This document shows positions 8,880-17,375 of a stretch of DNA of 42,007 nucleotides, in pieces. The DNA lies in the NCBI GenBank assembly GCA_026552975.1, contig JAPMTR010000083.1, forward strand, positions 1 through 42,007, in the 5' to 3' direction. Every line of letters begins with the position of its first letter. Positions within the stretch are counted from its first letter, which is position 1. The stretch comes from Candidatus Methanoperedens sp. GTDB taxonomy: Archaea > Halobacteriota > Methanosarcinia > Methanosarcinales > Methanoperedenaceae. A program made the translations under genes and the position numbers. The notes beneath the pieces are model-generated. The model had not been told where the DNA came from. It did not search any database and worked only from the letters and a program-made list of their open reading frames with translations.

Positions 8880-11438
8880 ATGGAACTCCCGAAAGAATAT
8901 GATCATAATACCCTCGAAGAAAAATGGATGAACACATGGCAGGATTCCATGTATTATTTCGACTGGGACTCAAATAAACCCCAGTTCATAATCGACACGC
9001 CACCCCCATACCCAACCGGGAATTTCCATATCGGCAATGCTCTTAACTGGTGTTATATCGATTTTGTGGCGCGCTACAAGAGGATGCGCGGATTTAATGT
9101 GATGTTTCCGGAAGGCTGGGACTGCCATGGTCTTCCCACTGAAGTAAAAGTCGAGGAAAAACACGGCATCACCAAAAGCCAGGTATCGCGTGAAGAATTC
9201 AGGCGCATGTGCGTGGAACTGACAGAAACGAACATCACACGTATGAGAAAAAGTCTCAGGCGTCTTGGATTTTCCATAGACTGGAGCAACGAATACATAA
9301 CTATGGAACCTGCATATTTCGGGAAAACGCAGCGTTCATTCGTCCAGATGCACGACTGCGGCATGATCTACCAGCAGAACCATCCCGTGAACTGGTGTCC
9401 CCGATGCGAAACTGCTATCGCTTTTGCCGAAGTGGAATATGATTCACGAAGCACTCACCTTAATTATCTTAATTTTGACAAACTCAAGATCGCAACCACA
9501 AGACCCGAACTGCTTGCAGCATGCGTGGCCGTAGCAGTGAATCCTGATGATGAAAGATATGGCGATTATGTGAATACTGAGGTAAAAGTACCGGTTTTTG
9601 GTCATAACGTCAGGGTCATAGCGGATAAGAACGTTGACCCCACTTTCGGTACAGGGGTGGTCATGATATGCACGTTCGGTGACAAACAGGACGTTCGGTG
9701 GTGGGTAGAGCACAGCCTCCCGCTTCGAAAAGCGATCGATAAGACCGGGAAGATGACAGAGCTTGCAGGAAAATATAAAGGAATGGGCACAACAGAATGC
9801 AAGAAAGCCATTATCTCTGATATGAAAGAAAGCGGGCTCCTTTATAAACAGGAAGACCTGCCCCAGAACGTGGGACTTTGCTGGCGCTGCAAAACAGCTA
9901 TTGAAATCCTTTCAGAGAGGCAGTGGTTCGTTAAGATAAAACAGGAAGATATCCTGAATACCGCTAACGAGGTGACCTGGATACCCGATTATATGAAAGT
10001 GCGGCTTGAGAACTGGACAGGCACTATGGAATGGGACTGGTGCATCTCAAGACAGAGGATCTTTGCGACGCCTATCCCCGCATGGTATTGCTCAGACTGT
10101 GGTAAAACAAAAGTCGCAAAGGAAGAATGGCTGCCCCTTGATCCAACTCAGACCCAGCCACCTGAATCCTGTGAATGCGGTTCATCTCAATTCAGGGGAG
10201 AAGAAGATGTCCTTGACACCTGGATGGATTCCTCGATTTCCGCACTTCATGTTTCAGGCTGGTTAAGTGATCATCCGCTGCTGCTTCCTGCGCAGCTTCG
10301 TCCCCAGGGATATGATATTATCCGAACCTGGTCATTTTACACGATCCTGAGGTCAAAAGCGCTTCTTGATAAGAGGCCATGGGATACCATTCTCCTCAAT
10401 GGGATGGTGCTGGGTGAGGATGGCCACAAGATGAGCAAATCCCGTGATAACTTCGTGATACCAGAAGAAGTCATAGTAAAGCACGGTGCTGATGCATTCA
10501 GGCAATGGGCTGCAATAGGTGGGACAACAGGCTCTGATATTATTTTCTTATGGAAAGATGTTGTCGCAGGATCACGTTTCTTACAAAAAATGTGGAGTAT
10601 TGTAAGGTTCTCGCTCCCCCACATTTCAGATAAACCTGCATCTTTTACTCCCATTGACCTTTGGCTTATCAGCAAATTGAACAGGCTCGTGAAAGAAACC
10701 ACCGAAAAGATGGATGCATATCAGTTCGATGAGACATTCAAGGCGATCAGAGGATTTGCATGGGATATTCTTGCGGATAATTATATTGAACTGGCAAAAT
10801 CAAGGCTTTATGGTGAGGATGGAGAAGGAAAACAGGCAGCACAATACACTCTTTTTGTGGCCATTGAAACCATCTCAAAACTCCTTGCTCCGTTCCTTCC
10901 GTATTTTTCAGAGGAGATATATTCACATATCAAGCAGGAAAGTATTCATCTTCAGTCATGGCCAGATGTTAATGAATCTCGCATTGATGCTGGTGCTGAA
11001 AGTACAGGTGAGATGATAAAAGAGATAACTTCAGCTATTCGACGGTATAAAGCTGAACACGGAATGCCCCTGAATGCCTCGCTTAAGGAAATAGAGATAT
11101 ATTCCACGATCACAGATGCGTCAGATATCGCCGGCGCGTCCAATTCGACTATAAGACTTAGACCAGGGACCCCGGATTTTGAACTTGTCCCCAGGGAGAT
11201 AAAACCCAATATGAAAGTGCTTGGCAAAACTTACAGGAATAAGGCAAAATCCATTGCAGAGGCACTTGTAAATGCTGATATGAAGCTTTCGGATATAGGA
11301 AGCATTACTATTCAGGTCGAGGATGAAGAGATAACCCTTGACTTATCCTGTTTCACTATTGAAAAAGAAAGATTGCTTAAGGGTAAAGCTGTTGATATCC
11401 TGGAAGCTGGGAACTCGACGATCGTGATAATGCGATAA
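8880..11438 (+). CDS. valS: Valyl-tRNA synthetase
   Basis: Class I aminoacyl-tRNA synthetase that charges tRNA-Val in the cytoplasm. The ATG at 8880 gives 852 residues beginning [16 protein letters not shown], the family's usual N-terminus. A TTG at 8820 in the same frame would add 20 unconserved residues and is not favoured. The HIGH motif appears as FHIGN (His at residue 50) after PPPYPTG, and KMSKS is exact at 517-521. The zinc-ribbon-like CPRCE ([13 protein letters not shown]) and the insertion-domain Cys pairs (CWRCK, CSDCG, CECG) are as in archaeal Val[14 protein letters not shown] precedes the C-terminal anticodon-binding helices. It is convergent with the next gene, with a 5-nt gap. 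Confidence 0.94.
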   Translation: MELPKEYDHNTLEEKWMNTWQDSMYYFDWDSNKPQFIIDTPPPYPTGNFHIGNALNWCYIDFVARYKRMRGFNVMFPEGWDCHGLPTEVKVEEKHGITKSQVSREEFRRMCVELTETNITRMRKSLRRLGFSIDWSNEYITMEPAYFGKTQRSFVQMHDCGMIYQQNHPVNWCPRCETAIAFAEVEYDSRSTHLNYLNFDKLKIATTRPELLAACVAVAVNPDDERYGDYVNTEVKVPVFGHNVRVIADKNVDPTFGTGVVMICTFGDKQDVRWWVEHSLPLRKAIDKTGKMTELAGKYKGMGTTECKKAIISDMKESGLLYKQEDLPQNVGLCWRCKTAIEILSERQWFVKIKQEDILNTANEVTWIPDYMKVRLENWTGTMEWDWCISRQRIFATPIPAWYCSDCGKTKVAKEEWLPLDPTQTQPPESCECGSSQFRGEEDVLDTWMDSSISALHVSGWLSDHPLLLPAQLRPQGYDIIRTWSFYTILRSKALLDKRPWDTILLNGMVLGEDGHKMSKSRDNFVIPEEVIVKHGADAFRQWAAIGGTTGSDIIFLWKDVVAGSRFLQKMWSIVRFSLPHISDKPASFTPIDLWLISKLNRLVKETTEKMDAYQFDETFKAIRGFAWDILADNYIELAKSRLYGEDGEGKQAAQYTLFVAIETISKLLAPFLPYFSEEIYSHIKQESIHLQSWPDVNESRIDAGAESTGEMIKEITSAIRRYKAEHGMPLNASLKEIEIYSTITDASDIAGASNSTIRLRPGTPDFELVPREIKPNMKVLGKTYRNKAKSIAEALVNADMKLSDIGSITIQVEDEEITLDLSCFTIEKERLLKGKAVDILEAGNSTIVIMR

Positions 11439-11443
11439 TGGCC

Positions 11444-11794
11444 TTATTTTTTGTAAAGTATCAAATTATACCATTGATAGGTGAGAAGGACAAGAAAAAC
11501 AAGAGCCATTAATTCTAAAAAACTGGATATTGTGTCCGTCAAAAACGTTTCGCCAGCATAATTCATAAATATAGATACATCAAGAAATTGATGTGTTACC
11601 TGGGAGGCGCCTGATAGAAATATATATTGCCAGTTCCTTTTCAGGAACTTCCTGTTAAGAAAAACTCGAGCCTTGATAATATCCATATCCATTTTTTGCC
11701 ATTTTGTCCATATCTTAGTGACAAAATAGAGCCCGATCGATCCAAATAATACAAAGCCACCTACTTTGAACGAGATCAACGACACGTTATTCAT
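11444..11794 (-). CDS. Small membrane protein of unknown function
   Basis: The 116 residues have hydrophobic segments near residues 8-26, 53-76 and 88-112, suggesting three transmembrane helices. A basic stretch between the first two (KARVFLNRKFLKRN) is probably cytoplasmic. The start is well supported by GAGGAG about 7 nt before the ATG. No family was recognised. It lies downstream of ABCE1 on the same strand with a 58-nt gap, so it may be cotranscribed with the argB-EMC6-like-ABCE1 group. Confidence 0.6.
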   Translation of the reverse strand: MNNVSLISFKVGGFVLFGSIGLYFVTKIWTKWQKMDMDIIKARVFLNRKFLKRNWQYIFLSGASQVTHQFLDVSIFMNYAGETFLTDTISSFLELMALVFLVLLTYQWYNLILYKK

Positions 11795-11852
11795 TATTTA
11801 CTCCTCTCTTCGTTTTTATATGTTTTTGATAAATTAATAACTTTTCATTACT

Positions 11853-13619
11853 TTATTTCTCTATGCTATAATAATACTCTCCCTCTGACTTTTGGGTCCT
11901 GTCAAGCTGGGAGTCAGGCTTATTAACTCTGGGCCTCTTTGTCTCCTCATCGCGCCTGAAGGTTATTCCTATGCCTTTCAGGAACCTGTTCATACCCAAA
12001 CGCATGTCAAAAGGCCCGTGCACTTCACCTCTTTTCATGGGTTCGCCTTCAAAAACAAGAAGCCTGTCACTTAGCATATCGATCATGTAAATATCATGGT
12101 CAACCACCATCGCTGTGACCTTATTGTTCTCAGCAAATCTGCGGATCACTTTTGTGGCAAGCACTCTTTGTTCAACATCAAGATGTGCCGAGGGTTCATC
12201 AAGGAGATACAGGTCTGCTTTTCTTGAAAGGCACGCTGCTATTGCGACTCTCTGGAGTTCGCCGCCGCTTAGATCATCAAGCTTTTGTTTCATGAGTCTT
12301 TCAAGCTGTAATGGTCTTATTATCTCGGTCTCATAATAACTCGTACCTACCTGTTTGCTGAGGGATTGCAGGTAATCAGAGACCAGGATGGGATCTTCCG
12401 CTTTTATGTACTGGGGTTTGTATGAGACCTTGATCTTCATTTCGATCTTACCCACAGTTGGTTCGAACTCACCTGCCAGTATCTTAACAAACGTGGATTT
12501 TCCAATACCATTTGGTCCAACTATTCCGGTTACTTCGCTTTTTCGGATGTCTCCGCCATTTGCCACAAGCTCAAATCCGCTATCATATTTCTTCATGAAT
12601 TTTCCAAAGGACAATAAAGATGTGATCTCTTTGGTTGTCTGAGGCGCATGAACGTCAAATTTGATAGCTTCTGTCCTTATGCGCACATTTTCCTCACGCA
12701 GGAATCCTTTCAAATATTCATTTATACCGACACGCACACCTTTTGGATGAGTTATAACACCAAATGCCCCGGGTGTGCCATAAGCAACATGGACAACATC
12801 AGCAAGAAGATCAAGGATGGCAAGGTCATGTTCCACCACCATCACAGCTTTATCCACTGCAAGTTCCCGGATCAACTGGGCTGCCTTTATTCTCTGGTAA
12901 ATGTCAAGATACGGACTTATTTCATCAATAAAATAAAAATCAGCATCCTTCGCCACACATGCTGCAAGGGCAACTCTTTGGAGTTCACCGCCGCTTAATT
13001 CTTCGATCTTGTGCTCCATGATATCTGAAATATCAAGTTTGGCGATAAGTTCCTTGAGTATGCCCCTTTCATCTGTTTTTAACAGAAGCTGGGATACGCT
13101 CCCTTTGAATTTCCTTGGGATCATATCCACATATTGCGGTTTTTGTGAAGTCTTGACTTTTTTCTGGGAAACATTGAGAAGATAATCGTGGATCATGCTT
13201 CCGGAATAATATTCCAGGATCTCTTCCCACCCTATCTTTCCGCGCCCCAGGTTTGGTTTCAACACACCTGACAGTATATTTATGGCAGTGCTTTTTCCAA
13301 TACCGTTAGGGCCAAGGATACCTGTGACCTTTCCCACGCTAGGTACGGGAAGACCATATAATGAAAAACCGTTCTTGCCATACCTGTGTGTTGTTTCCTC
13401 AAGTTTCTCAGGAAGGCTGATGATCATAATTGAACCGAAAGGACATCGATTGACACATATTCCACACCCGGAACATAATTCTTCTGAAATCACCGGTTTT
13501 CCATCTTCCCCGAGTATTATGGTCTCATCCCCGGTCCTTACCCTGGGGCAGAACTTAATGCACTGGATCCCGCACATTTTTGGCTGGCATCTGTCACGAT
13601 CTAAAACAGCGAGTCGCAT
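11853..13619 (-). CDS. ABCE1/RLI ribosome recycling ATPase
   Basis: Essential archaeal/eukaryotic iron-sulfur ABC protein that splits post-termination ribosomes together with aRF1/Pelota. Residues 1-65 hold two [4Fe-4S] clusters (Cys 11, 16, 20, 24 with CP; Cys 49, 52, 55, 59 with CP). Two ABC ATPase domains follow. Walker A is GPNGIGKST at 103-111 and 368-376, each with an LSGGELQRVA signature, and the Walker B/D-loops contain IDEISPYLD and LDEPSAHLD. The length of 588 is normal. AGGTG lies 5 nt before the ATG. The EMC6-like gene ends 12 nt upstream, so they share an operon. Confidence 0.96.
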   Translation of the reverse strand: MRLAVLDRDRCQPKMCGIQCIKFCPRVRTGDETIILGEDGKPVISEELCSGCGICVNRCPFGSIMIISLPEKLEETTHRYGKNGFSLYGLPVPSVGKVTGILGPNGIGKSTAINILSGVLKPNLGRGKIGWEEILEYYSGSMIHDYLLNVSQKKVKTSQKPQYVDMIPRKFKGSVSQLLLKTDERGILKELIAKLDISDIMEHKIEELSGGELQRVALAACVAKDADFYFIDEISPYLDIYQRIKAAQLIRELAVDKAVMVVEHDLAILDLLADVVHVAYGTPGAFGVITHPKGVRVGINEYLKGFLREENVRIRTEAIKFDVHAPQTTKEITSLLSFGKFMKKYDSGFELVANGGDIRKSEVTGIVGPNGIGKSTFVKILAGEFEPTVGKIEMKIKVSYKPQYIKAEDPILVSDYLQSLSKQVGTSYYETEIIRPLQLERLMKQKLDDLSGGELQRVAIAACLSRKADLYLLDEPSAHLDVEQRVLATKVIRRFAENNKVTAMVVDHDIYMIDMLSDRLLVFEGEPMKRGEVHGPFDMRLGMNRFLKGIGITFRRDEETKRPRVNKPDSQLDRTQKSEGEYYYSIEK

Positions 13620-13631
13620 AAAAACACCTTT

Positions 13632-13991
13632 TCAATTCAATAAAAGCGTCCAGAATACCCAGAAATATATTACTGTCAGGAATTCCACATACAACCAGTC
13701 CTTTGTTTCAAAAACCTTGACTTGAACTCCAATATATGGATATGCTAATTTCTGGATGTAATATGAAACAAGAATTACAAGCAGGAATACATAAAACCAT
13801 GGTAAATTGAATGTATCCCCTGATGCACTGCCGAACTTGAATTTGAATATCAATGCAAAGAACGCACTGATAAATGCAGGGGCCACTGTTTTCTTAATTC
13901 CTTCGATCAATGATCGCTTCTTCTCTGCCGGTGTTTTAGGTATAACTTCTATTTCCTTAACCTTTTCAATTTTTGTTTCTTTTTCAGTCAA
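13632..13991 (-). CDS. EMC6-like archaeal membrane protein
   Basis: The 119 residues comprise a Lys/Glu-rich N-terminal tail followed by three likely transmembrane segments (near 36-52, 64-82 and 98-118). The pattern of a conserved Pro in the first helix, then KDWLYVEFLTVIYFWVFWTLLL at the C-terminus, recalls the archaeal EMC6-like family (prokaryotic relatives of an ER membrane complex subunit). The start is TTG at 13991 with a weak GAGTGA upstream; argB ends 6 nt earlier. Its position beside ABCE1 fits a link between translation and membrane insertion, but that is inference from context. The family assignment was made from memory of the C-terminal pattern, so confidence is moderate. Confidence 0.65.
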   Translation of the reverse strand: MTEKETKIEKVKEIEVIPKTPAEKKRSLIEGIKKTVAPAFISAFFALIFKFKFGSASGDTFNLPWFYVFLLVILVSYYIQKLAYPYIGVQVKVFETKDWLYVEFLTVIYFWVFWTLLLN

Positions 13992-13997
13992 AATAAT

Positions 13998-14882
13998 TCA
14001 CTCTTTTTTATATATCATCGTGCCGATTCCTTCATTCGTGAACAACTCGATCAGGAGGGAATGCGGGCTTCCACCATCGATAATGTGAACCTGGCTTACA
14101 CCGCCCTTAAGAGCGACAGCACAGGACAATACCTTTGGTATCATGCCGCCGCTTATGATATTATCGGCAATAAGTTTATCAATTTCATTATATGCTATCC
14201 TTGAAATACGGGTTTTCGGGTCTTTCGGGTCACGAAGAACACCGGGCACATCGGTCAATGAGACCAGTTTCCTTGCCCCGATGGCAGATGCGATATCTCC
14301 TGCGACAGTATCTGCATTTACATTCAGGTCGTTGCCTTTTTCATCAGTGGCAATGGGTGAAATGACCGGAATATATCCTTTACCGGCAAGTATCATGACC
14401 ACTTCAGGGTTGATGGACTCGGTTTCGCCCACCCAGCCAAGATCGACCATTTTATCGACCCCTTCTACTGTGACTTTCTTAAGAGCAAGTTTTTTTGCAA
14501 CTATGAGCCTTCCGTCGCTGCCTGATAAACCTATCCCTTTCCCCCCATGCTTGCTGATAAGTGAGACTATTTTACTGTTCACATTTCCAACCAGCACCAT
14601 CCGTGCGATCTCCATGGTCTCATCATCCGTGACCCTTAATCCAGAAACAAATTCAGCCTTTTTTCCCATTCGCTCCATTTTGTCGGTGATCTCAGGCCCC
14701 CCGCCGTGCACGATCACAGGATGGATGCCCACAAATTTAAGAAGGACGATATCCTGCACTATTTTTTCCATTATTTCAGGGTTGACGATGGCATGTCCTC
14801 CCATCTTGATCAGCATCATTGAGTCATGGAACTGGCGAATATAGGGAAGCGCTTCTATGAGGATATCTTCACGTTTTAGCAT
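13998..14882 (-). CDS. argB: Acetylglutamate kinase
   Basis: Phosphorylates N-acetyl-L-glutamate in arginine biosynthesis. The 294-residue protein starts MLKREDILIEALPYIRQF, as other archaeal ArgB proteins do. An upstream ATG at 14990 would add 36 residues that overlap the divergent gene and is rejected. The amino acid kinase fold is evident from IKMGGHAI (Lys26), PVIVHGGGPEIT (from residue 55), GKGIGLSGSDG, and VNADTVAGDIASAIGARKLVSLTDVPGV. No Shine-Dalgarno sequence precedes the ATG. A TATA-like stretch (plus-strand about 14909-14916) lies about 29 nt upstream, so the mRNA may be leaderless. It is the first gene of an argB / EMC6-like / ABCE1 operon. Confidence 0.95.
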   Translation of the reverse strand: MLKREDILIEALPYIRQFHDSMMLIKMGGHAIVNPEIMEKIVQDIVLLKFVGIHPVIVHGGGPEITDKMERMGKKAEFVSGLRVTDDETMEIARMVLVGNVNSKIVSLISKHGGKGIGLSGSDGRLIVAKKLALKKVTVEGVDKMVDLGWVGETESINPEVVMILAGKGYIPVISPIATDEKGNDLNVNADTVAGDIASAIGARKLVSLTDVPGVLRDPKDPKTRISRIAYNEIDKLIADNIISGGMIPKVLSCAVALKGGVSQVHIIDGGSPHSLLIELFTNEGIGTMIYKKE

Positions 14883-14895
14883 CTTGGGGGGTAAA

Positions 14896-15852
14896 ATGGG
14901 GATACGGATATTAAAAGTTATTCTTGATAAGAAAAAAGCTTTATTCCAATTCGACATCACAGAAGACATGCATCTTATAGACCCATACAATATCCGGTAT
15001 AAGGGTATCTACGCAGTGGCAGACCGCAAGAATGAACTCGTGGAAATAATGGAACATTCCAGTTGCTATGGAGGTTCAGCCTGGGCGCTGTACCATTATT
15101 CAAAAAGCCCTCTCGTCATAAAAGGCCGCGCTGTCGGAGATATGATGCGATACCTTGTCAGGGTGGGAAGTTCTAATCTTGCGCTTCAATCATCAACAGC
15201 AGCTGCAGGTATCGAATCAGTGATCGTCAACGGCGATGAGATCGAAATCACCTACAGCGGTCTTGGCGGCGGGGGCGTTGGTGCGACCACATGCAGGGCA
15301 AATGCCGACGGGGTCATCCGAAATAACATATCCGAATCAGGTGGGGGGAAACGCGCAAGCGGCACCATAGTTGTCCCGCGGAGGGAACGGGTCCTTGTGG
15401 GAATGGATAATACTGATTCTAAAGAAGTAGGTGCGACATGGACACTTGCCCATAATATTGCAGCATCTCTTGATTCCCAGGAACACAAATATATTTCCCA
15501 TACACTTGTCCAGCTTTTTCCAGTTCCTGACAAAACACAGAACTGCGTTGGGACTGTGCTTGAATTTGCCTGTGTTAAAGGATCAAAGGAAGACTTGCTT
15601 GAAAAAATAAAAGATGGCCTTTTGAAATACAGCGTATCCTCTGAAACTGGAATGGTAGTCCTGAATGATTTTGATGCCTCAGGTCTTATGGAATACAGCA
15701 AAATTTGCCGTACTAAAATGATCACAAAGGAATTGACGCTAAAAACAGCGGCGCAAAACGGCGTAGAGATCTGGATCGATGGAAAAGGCATAATCGGGGC
15801 ACTTGCAGCCATTCCATGGTTTTCACGAAATGACGATTCGGTATATCTATGA
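14896..15852 (+). CDS. Methanogenesis marker protein 11 (TiaS-related, DUF1743-like)
   Basis: Function is experimentally undefined; the family occurs nearly only in methanogens and their methanotrophic relatives. The 318 residues include RVLVGMDNTDSKEVGATWTLAH, which matches the [G/D]DTDS nucleotide-binding signature shared with TiaS, the tRNA-Ile2 agmatidine synthetase. An N-terminal region of methanogenesis marker 11 type contains ITYSGLGGGGVGATTCRA. The ATG at 14896 is chosen over 14857 because GGGGGGT (14886-14892) sits 3 nt upstream and because it then abuts rather than overlaps argB. The next gene starts inside its stop (ATGA overlap). The assignment was recalled from family features, not searched. 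Confidence 0.75.
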   Translation: MGIRILKVILDKKKALFQFDITEDMHLIDPYNIRYKGIYAVADRKNELVEIMEHSSCYGGSAWALYHYSKSPLVIKGRAVGDMMRYLVRVGSSNLALQSSTAAAGIESVIVNGDEIEITYSGLGGGGVGATTCRANADGVIRNNISESGGGKRASGTIVVPRRERVLVGMDNTDSKEVGATWTLAHNIAASLDSQEHKYISHTLVQLFPVPDKTQNCVGTVLEFACVKGSKEDLLEKIKDGLLKYSVSSETGMVVLNDFDASGLMEYSKICRTKMITKELTLKTAAQNGVEIWIDGKGIIGALAAIPWFSRNDDSVYL

Positions 15853-17294
15853 ATGGTCTTGAAGCCATAGTCAGCGGCCTTGTCGATTGCAGCGCAAAAA
15901 TTGTGACGGGCGTTCCCGGATATCCGATCACCGATCTTTTTGAGTCAGTCGGGAAAAAAATCAGGCACGAATGGTCTGTAAACGAGAAGGTCGCACTCGA
16001 GATAGCCCTTGGCTCATCAGTATGCGGGGTGAGAAGTGCTGTTATTACAAAACATGTGGGCATGAACATCCTTTCTGATCCTCTGGTAAACTCAATTACT
16101 CATACGATCGGGGCAGGAGTTGTGATCTTCGCAGGCGATGACCCCGGAATAGGAAAATCCCAGAATGAGCAGGATTCACGATTCTATGGGTTGATAGCAG
16201 AAGTTGCGGTATTTGATCCTGCGACCCCGGAAATTGCGTATCTTAGCGTTATAGAGGCCTATAAATTATCTGAAAAAACAAGTACTCCGGTAATAATCAG
16301 GGTTACTGACAGGTTATTACAAAGTAAAGGCACTTTTACCAGGAAAAACGACGCTGTTCAGGTAAAAAAGATCGATAAGAATATCTGGCATCTGACCATG
16401 CTTGGAAAACACCAGCGATTTCATGCGGATCCCTATCCTGAAATGACTAAATATGCAGAAAGATCTAAATTGAACTCCTATGAGAAAAAAGGAAATATCG
16501 GGGTGATCTCATCGGGTTTTCCATCCAATCTTGTTGATCCCATATTGCCAGATGATATTTCCCACCTCCGACTTACAGTCGTCAATCCGCTTCCTGTGGA
16601 TAAGATCGACCGTTTTATAAAAGAACATTCAAGAGTACTTATTGTTGAAGAGACAGAACCTGTTATTGAAAAACAATTCTCAAAAAGAGTCCTGGGAAAG
16701 CTCACAGGACATATGCCATACGGGATCGTGGAATCTGTTGATATCGAAAAAGCAATCGATAACATCAATATTGATGTCGTAAATCGCATTATTGTTCCGC
16801 AGACCATCGAAAAACGAGGAGCTCGCCCCATTTGTAAGGACTGCCCGTATTTGCCAATTTATAGAGCAGTCAAAGAACTTGATGTGCCTGTAGCAGGTGA
16901 TGTGGGTTGTTCCATTGTTTCATCGTCGCCACCTCTGTCCCTTCTTGATGCGGCTTTCTGCCTTGGCGGATCTATAAGCACAGCATGTGGATTTGATAGA
17001 AAAGGGATAGCTATTATCGGGGATTTCGGGTTTGCCCATTCGGGAATTCCCGCTCTTGTGAATGCAGTGTTCAATAAACATGAAGTGGTCATTATCATTC
17101 TCCAGAATTATGTGGCTGCCATGACTGGAGGACAGGATGTTCCTGACCTGACCGGACTCATCAAATATTATATCAAGGATACCGTTGTTATTGAGAATGC
17201 AGATCAACCTATTATAAAAAACTTACTGGAAACAAAACTCAGATCAAAAGGAATTTCAGTCGTTATTGCAAGAGCAAGGTGCCCCAGGTTTTAA
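15849..17294 (+). CDS. IorA-like thiamine pyrophosphate enzyme lacking the ferredoxin tail
   Basis: Resembles the alpha subunit of indolepyruvate:ferredoxin oxidoreductase (2-oxoacid oxidoreductase superfamily). The pyrimidine domain has VTGVPGYPITDL, the TPP-activating Glu in NEKVALEIALGSS, and KHVGMNILSDPL and AGDDPGIGKSQNEQDSR. The PP domain has CKDCPYLPIYRAVKEL, then GDFGFAHSGIPALVNAVFN and ILQNYVAAMTGGQ, where IorA normally has GDSTFFHSGI and DNRTTAMTGHQ. At 481 residues it lacks the C-terminal 2x[4Fe-4S] ferredoxin domain found in IorA (about 600 or more residues), and no IorB lies beside it. ATGA coupling to marker 11 suggests a joint role. The substrate is unknown. Confidence 0.75.
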   Translation: MNGLEAIVSGLVDCSAKIVTGVPGYPITDLFESVGKKIRHEWSVNEKVALEIALGSSVCGVRSAVITKHVGMNILSDPLVNSITHTIGAGVVIFAGDDPGIGKSQNEQDSRFYGLIAEVAVFDPATPEIAYLSVIEAYKLSEKTSTPVIIRVTDRLLQSKGTFTRKNDAVQVKKIDKNIWHLTMLGKHQRFHADPYPEMTKYAERSKLNSYEKKGNIGVISSGFPSNLVDPILPDDISHLRLTVVNPLPVDKIDRFIKEHSRVLIVEETEPVIEKQFSKRVLGKLTGHMPYGIVESVDIEKAIDNINIDVVNRIIVPQTIEKRGARPICKDCPYLPIYRAVKELDVPVAGDVGCSIVSSSPPLSLLDAAFCLGGSISTACGFDRKGIAIIGDFGFAHSGIPALVNAVFNKHEVVIIILQNYVAAMTGGQDVPDLTGLIKYYIKDTVVIENADQPIIKNLLETKLRSKGISVVIARARCPRF

Positions 17295-17375
17295 AAAGAT
17301 AATTCAATCAGAAGCAACCTGTTCTTCACATTGGGCTTTATGTACTATACCACTAAAATATAATTAAGGATCACC

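Noticed and set aside
14143..14844. 233-codon plus-strand frame opposite argB
   Set aside because: It is antisense to a full-length, motif-rich acetylglutamate kinase, and its Ser/Pro/Ile-rich composition is typical of a complementary-strand artefact.
14883..14990. N-terminal extension of argB to the ATG at 14990
   Set aside because: The 36 extra residues are not ArgB-like, overlap the divergent marker 11 gene, and lack a ribosome site.
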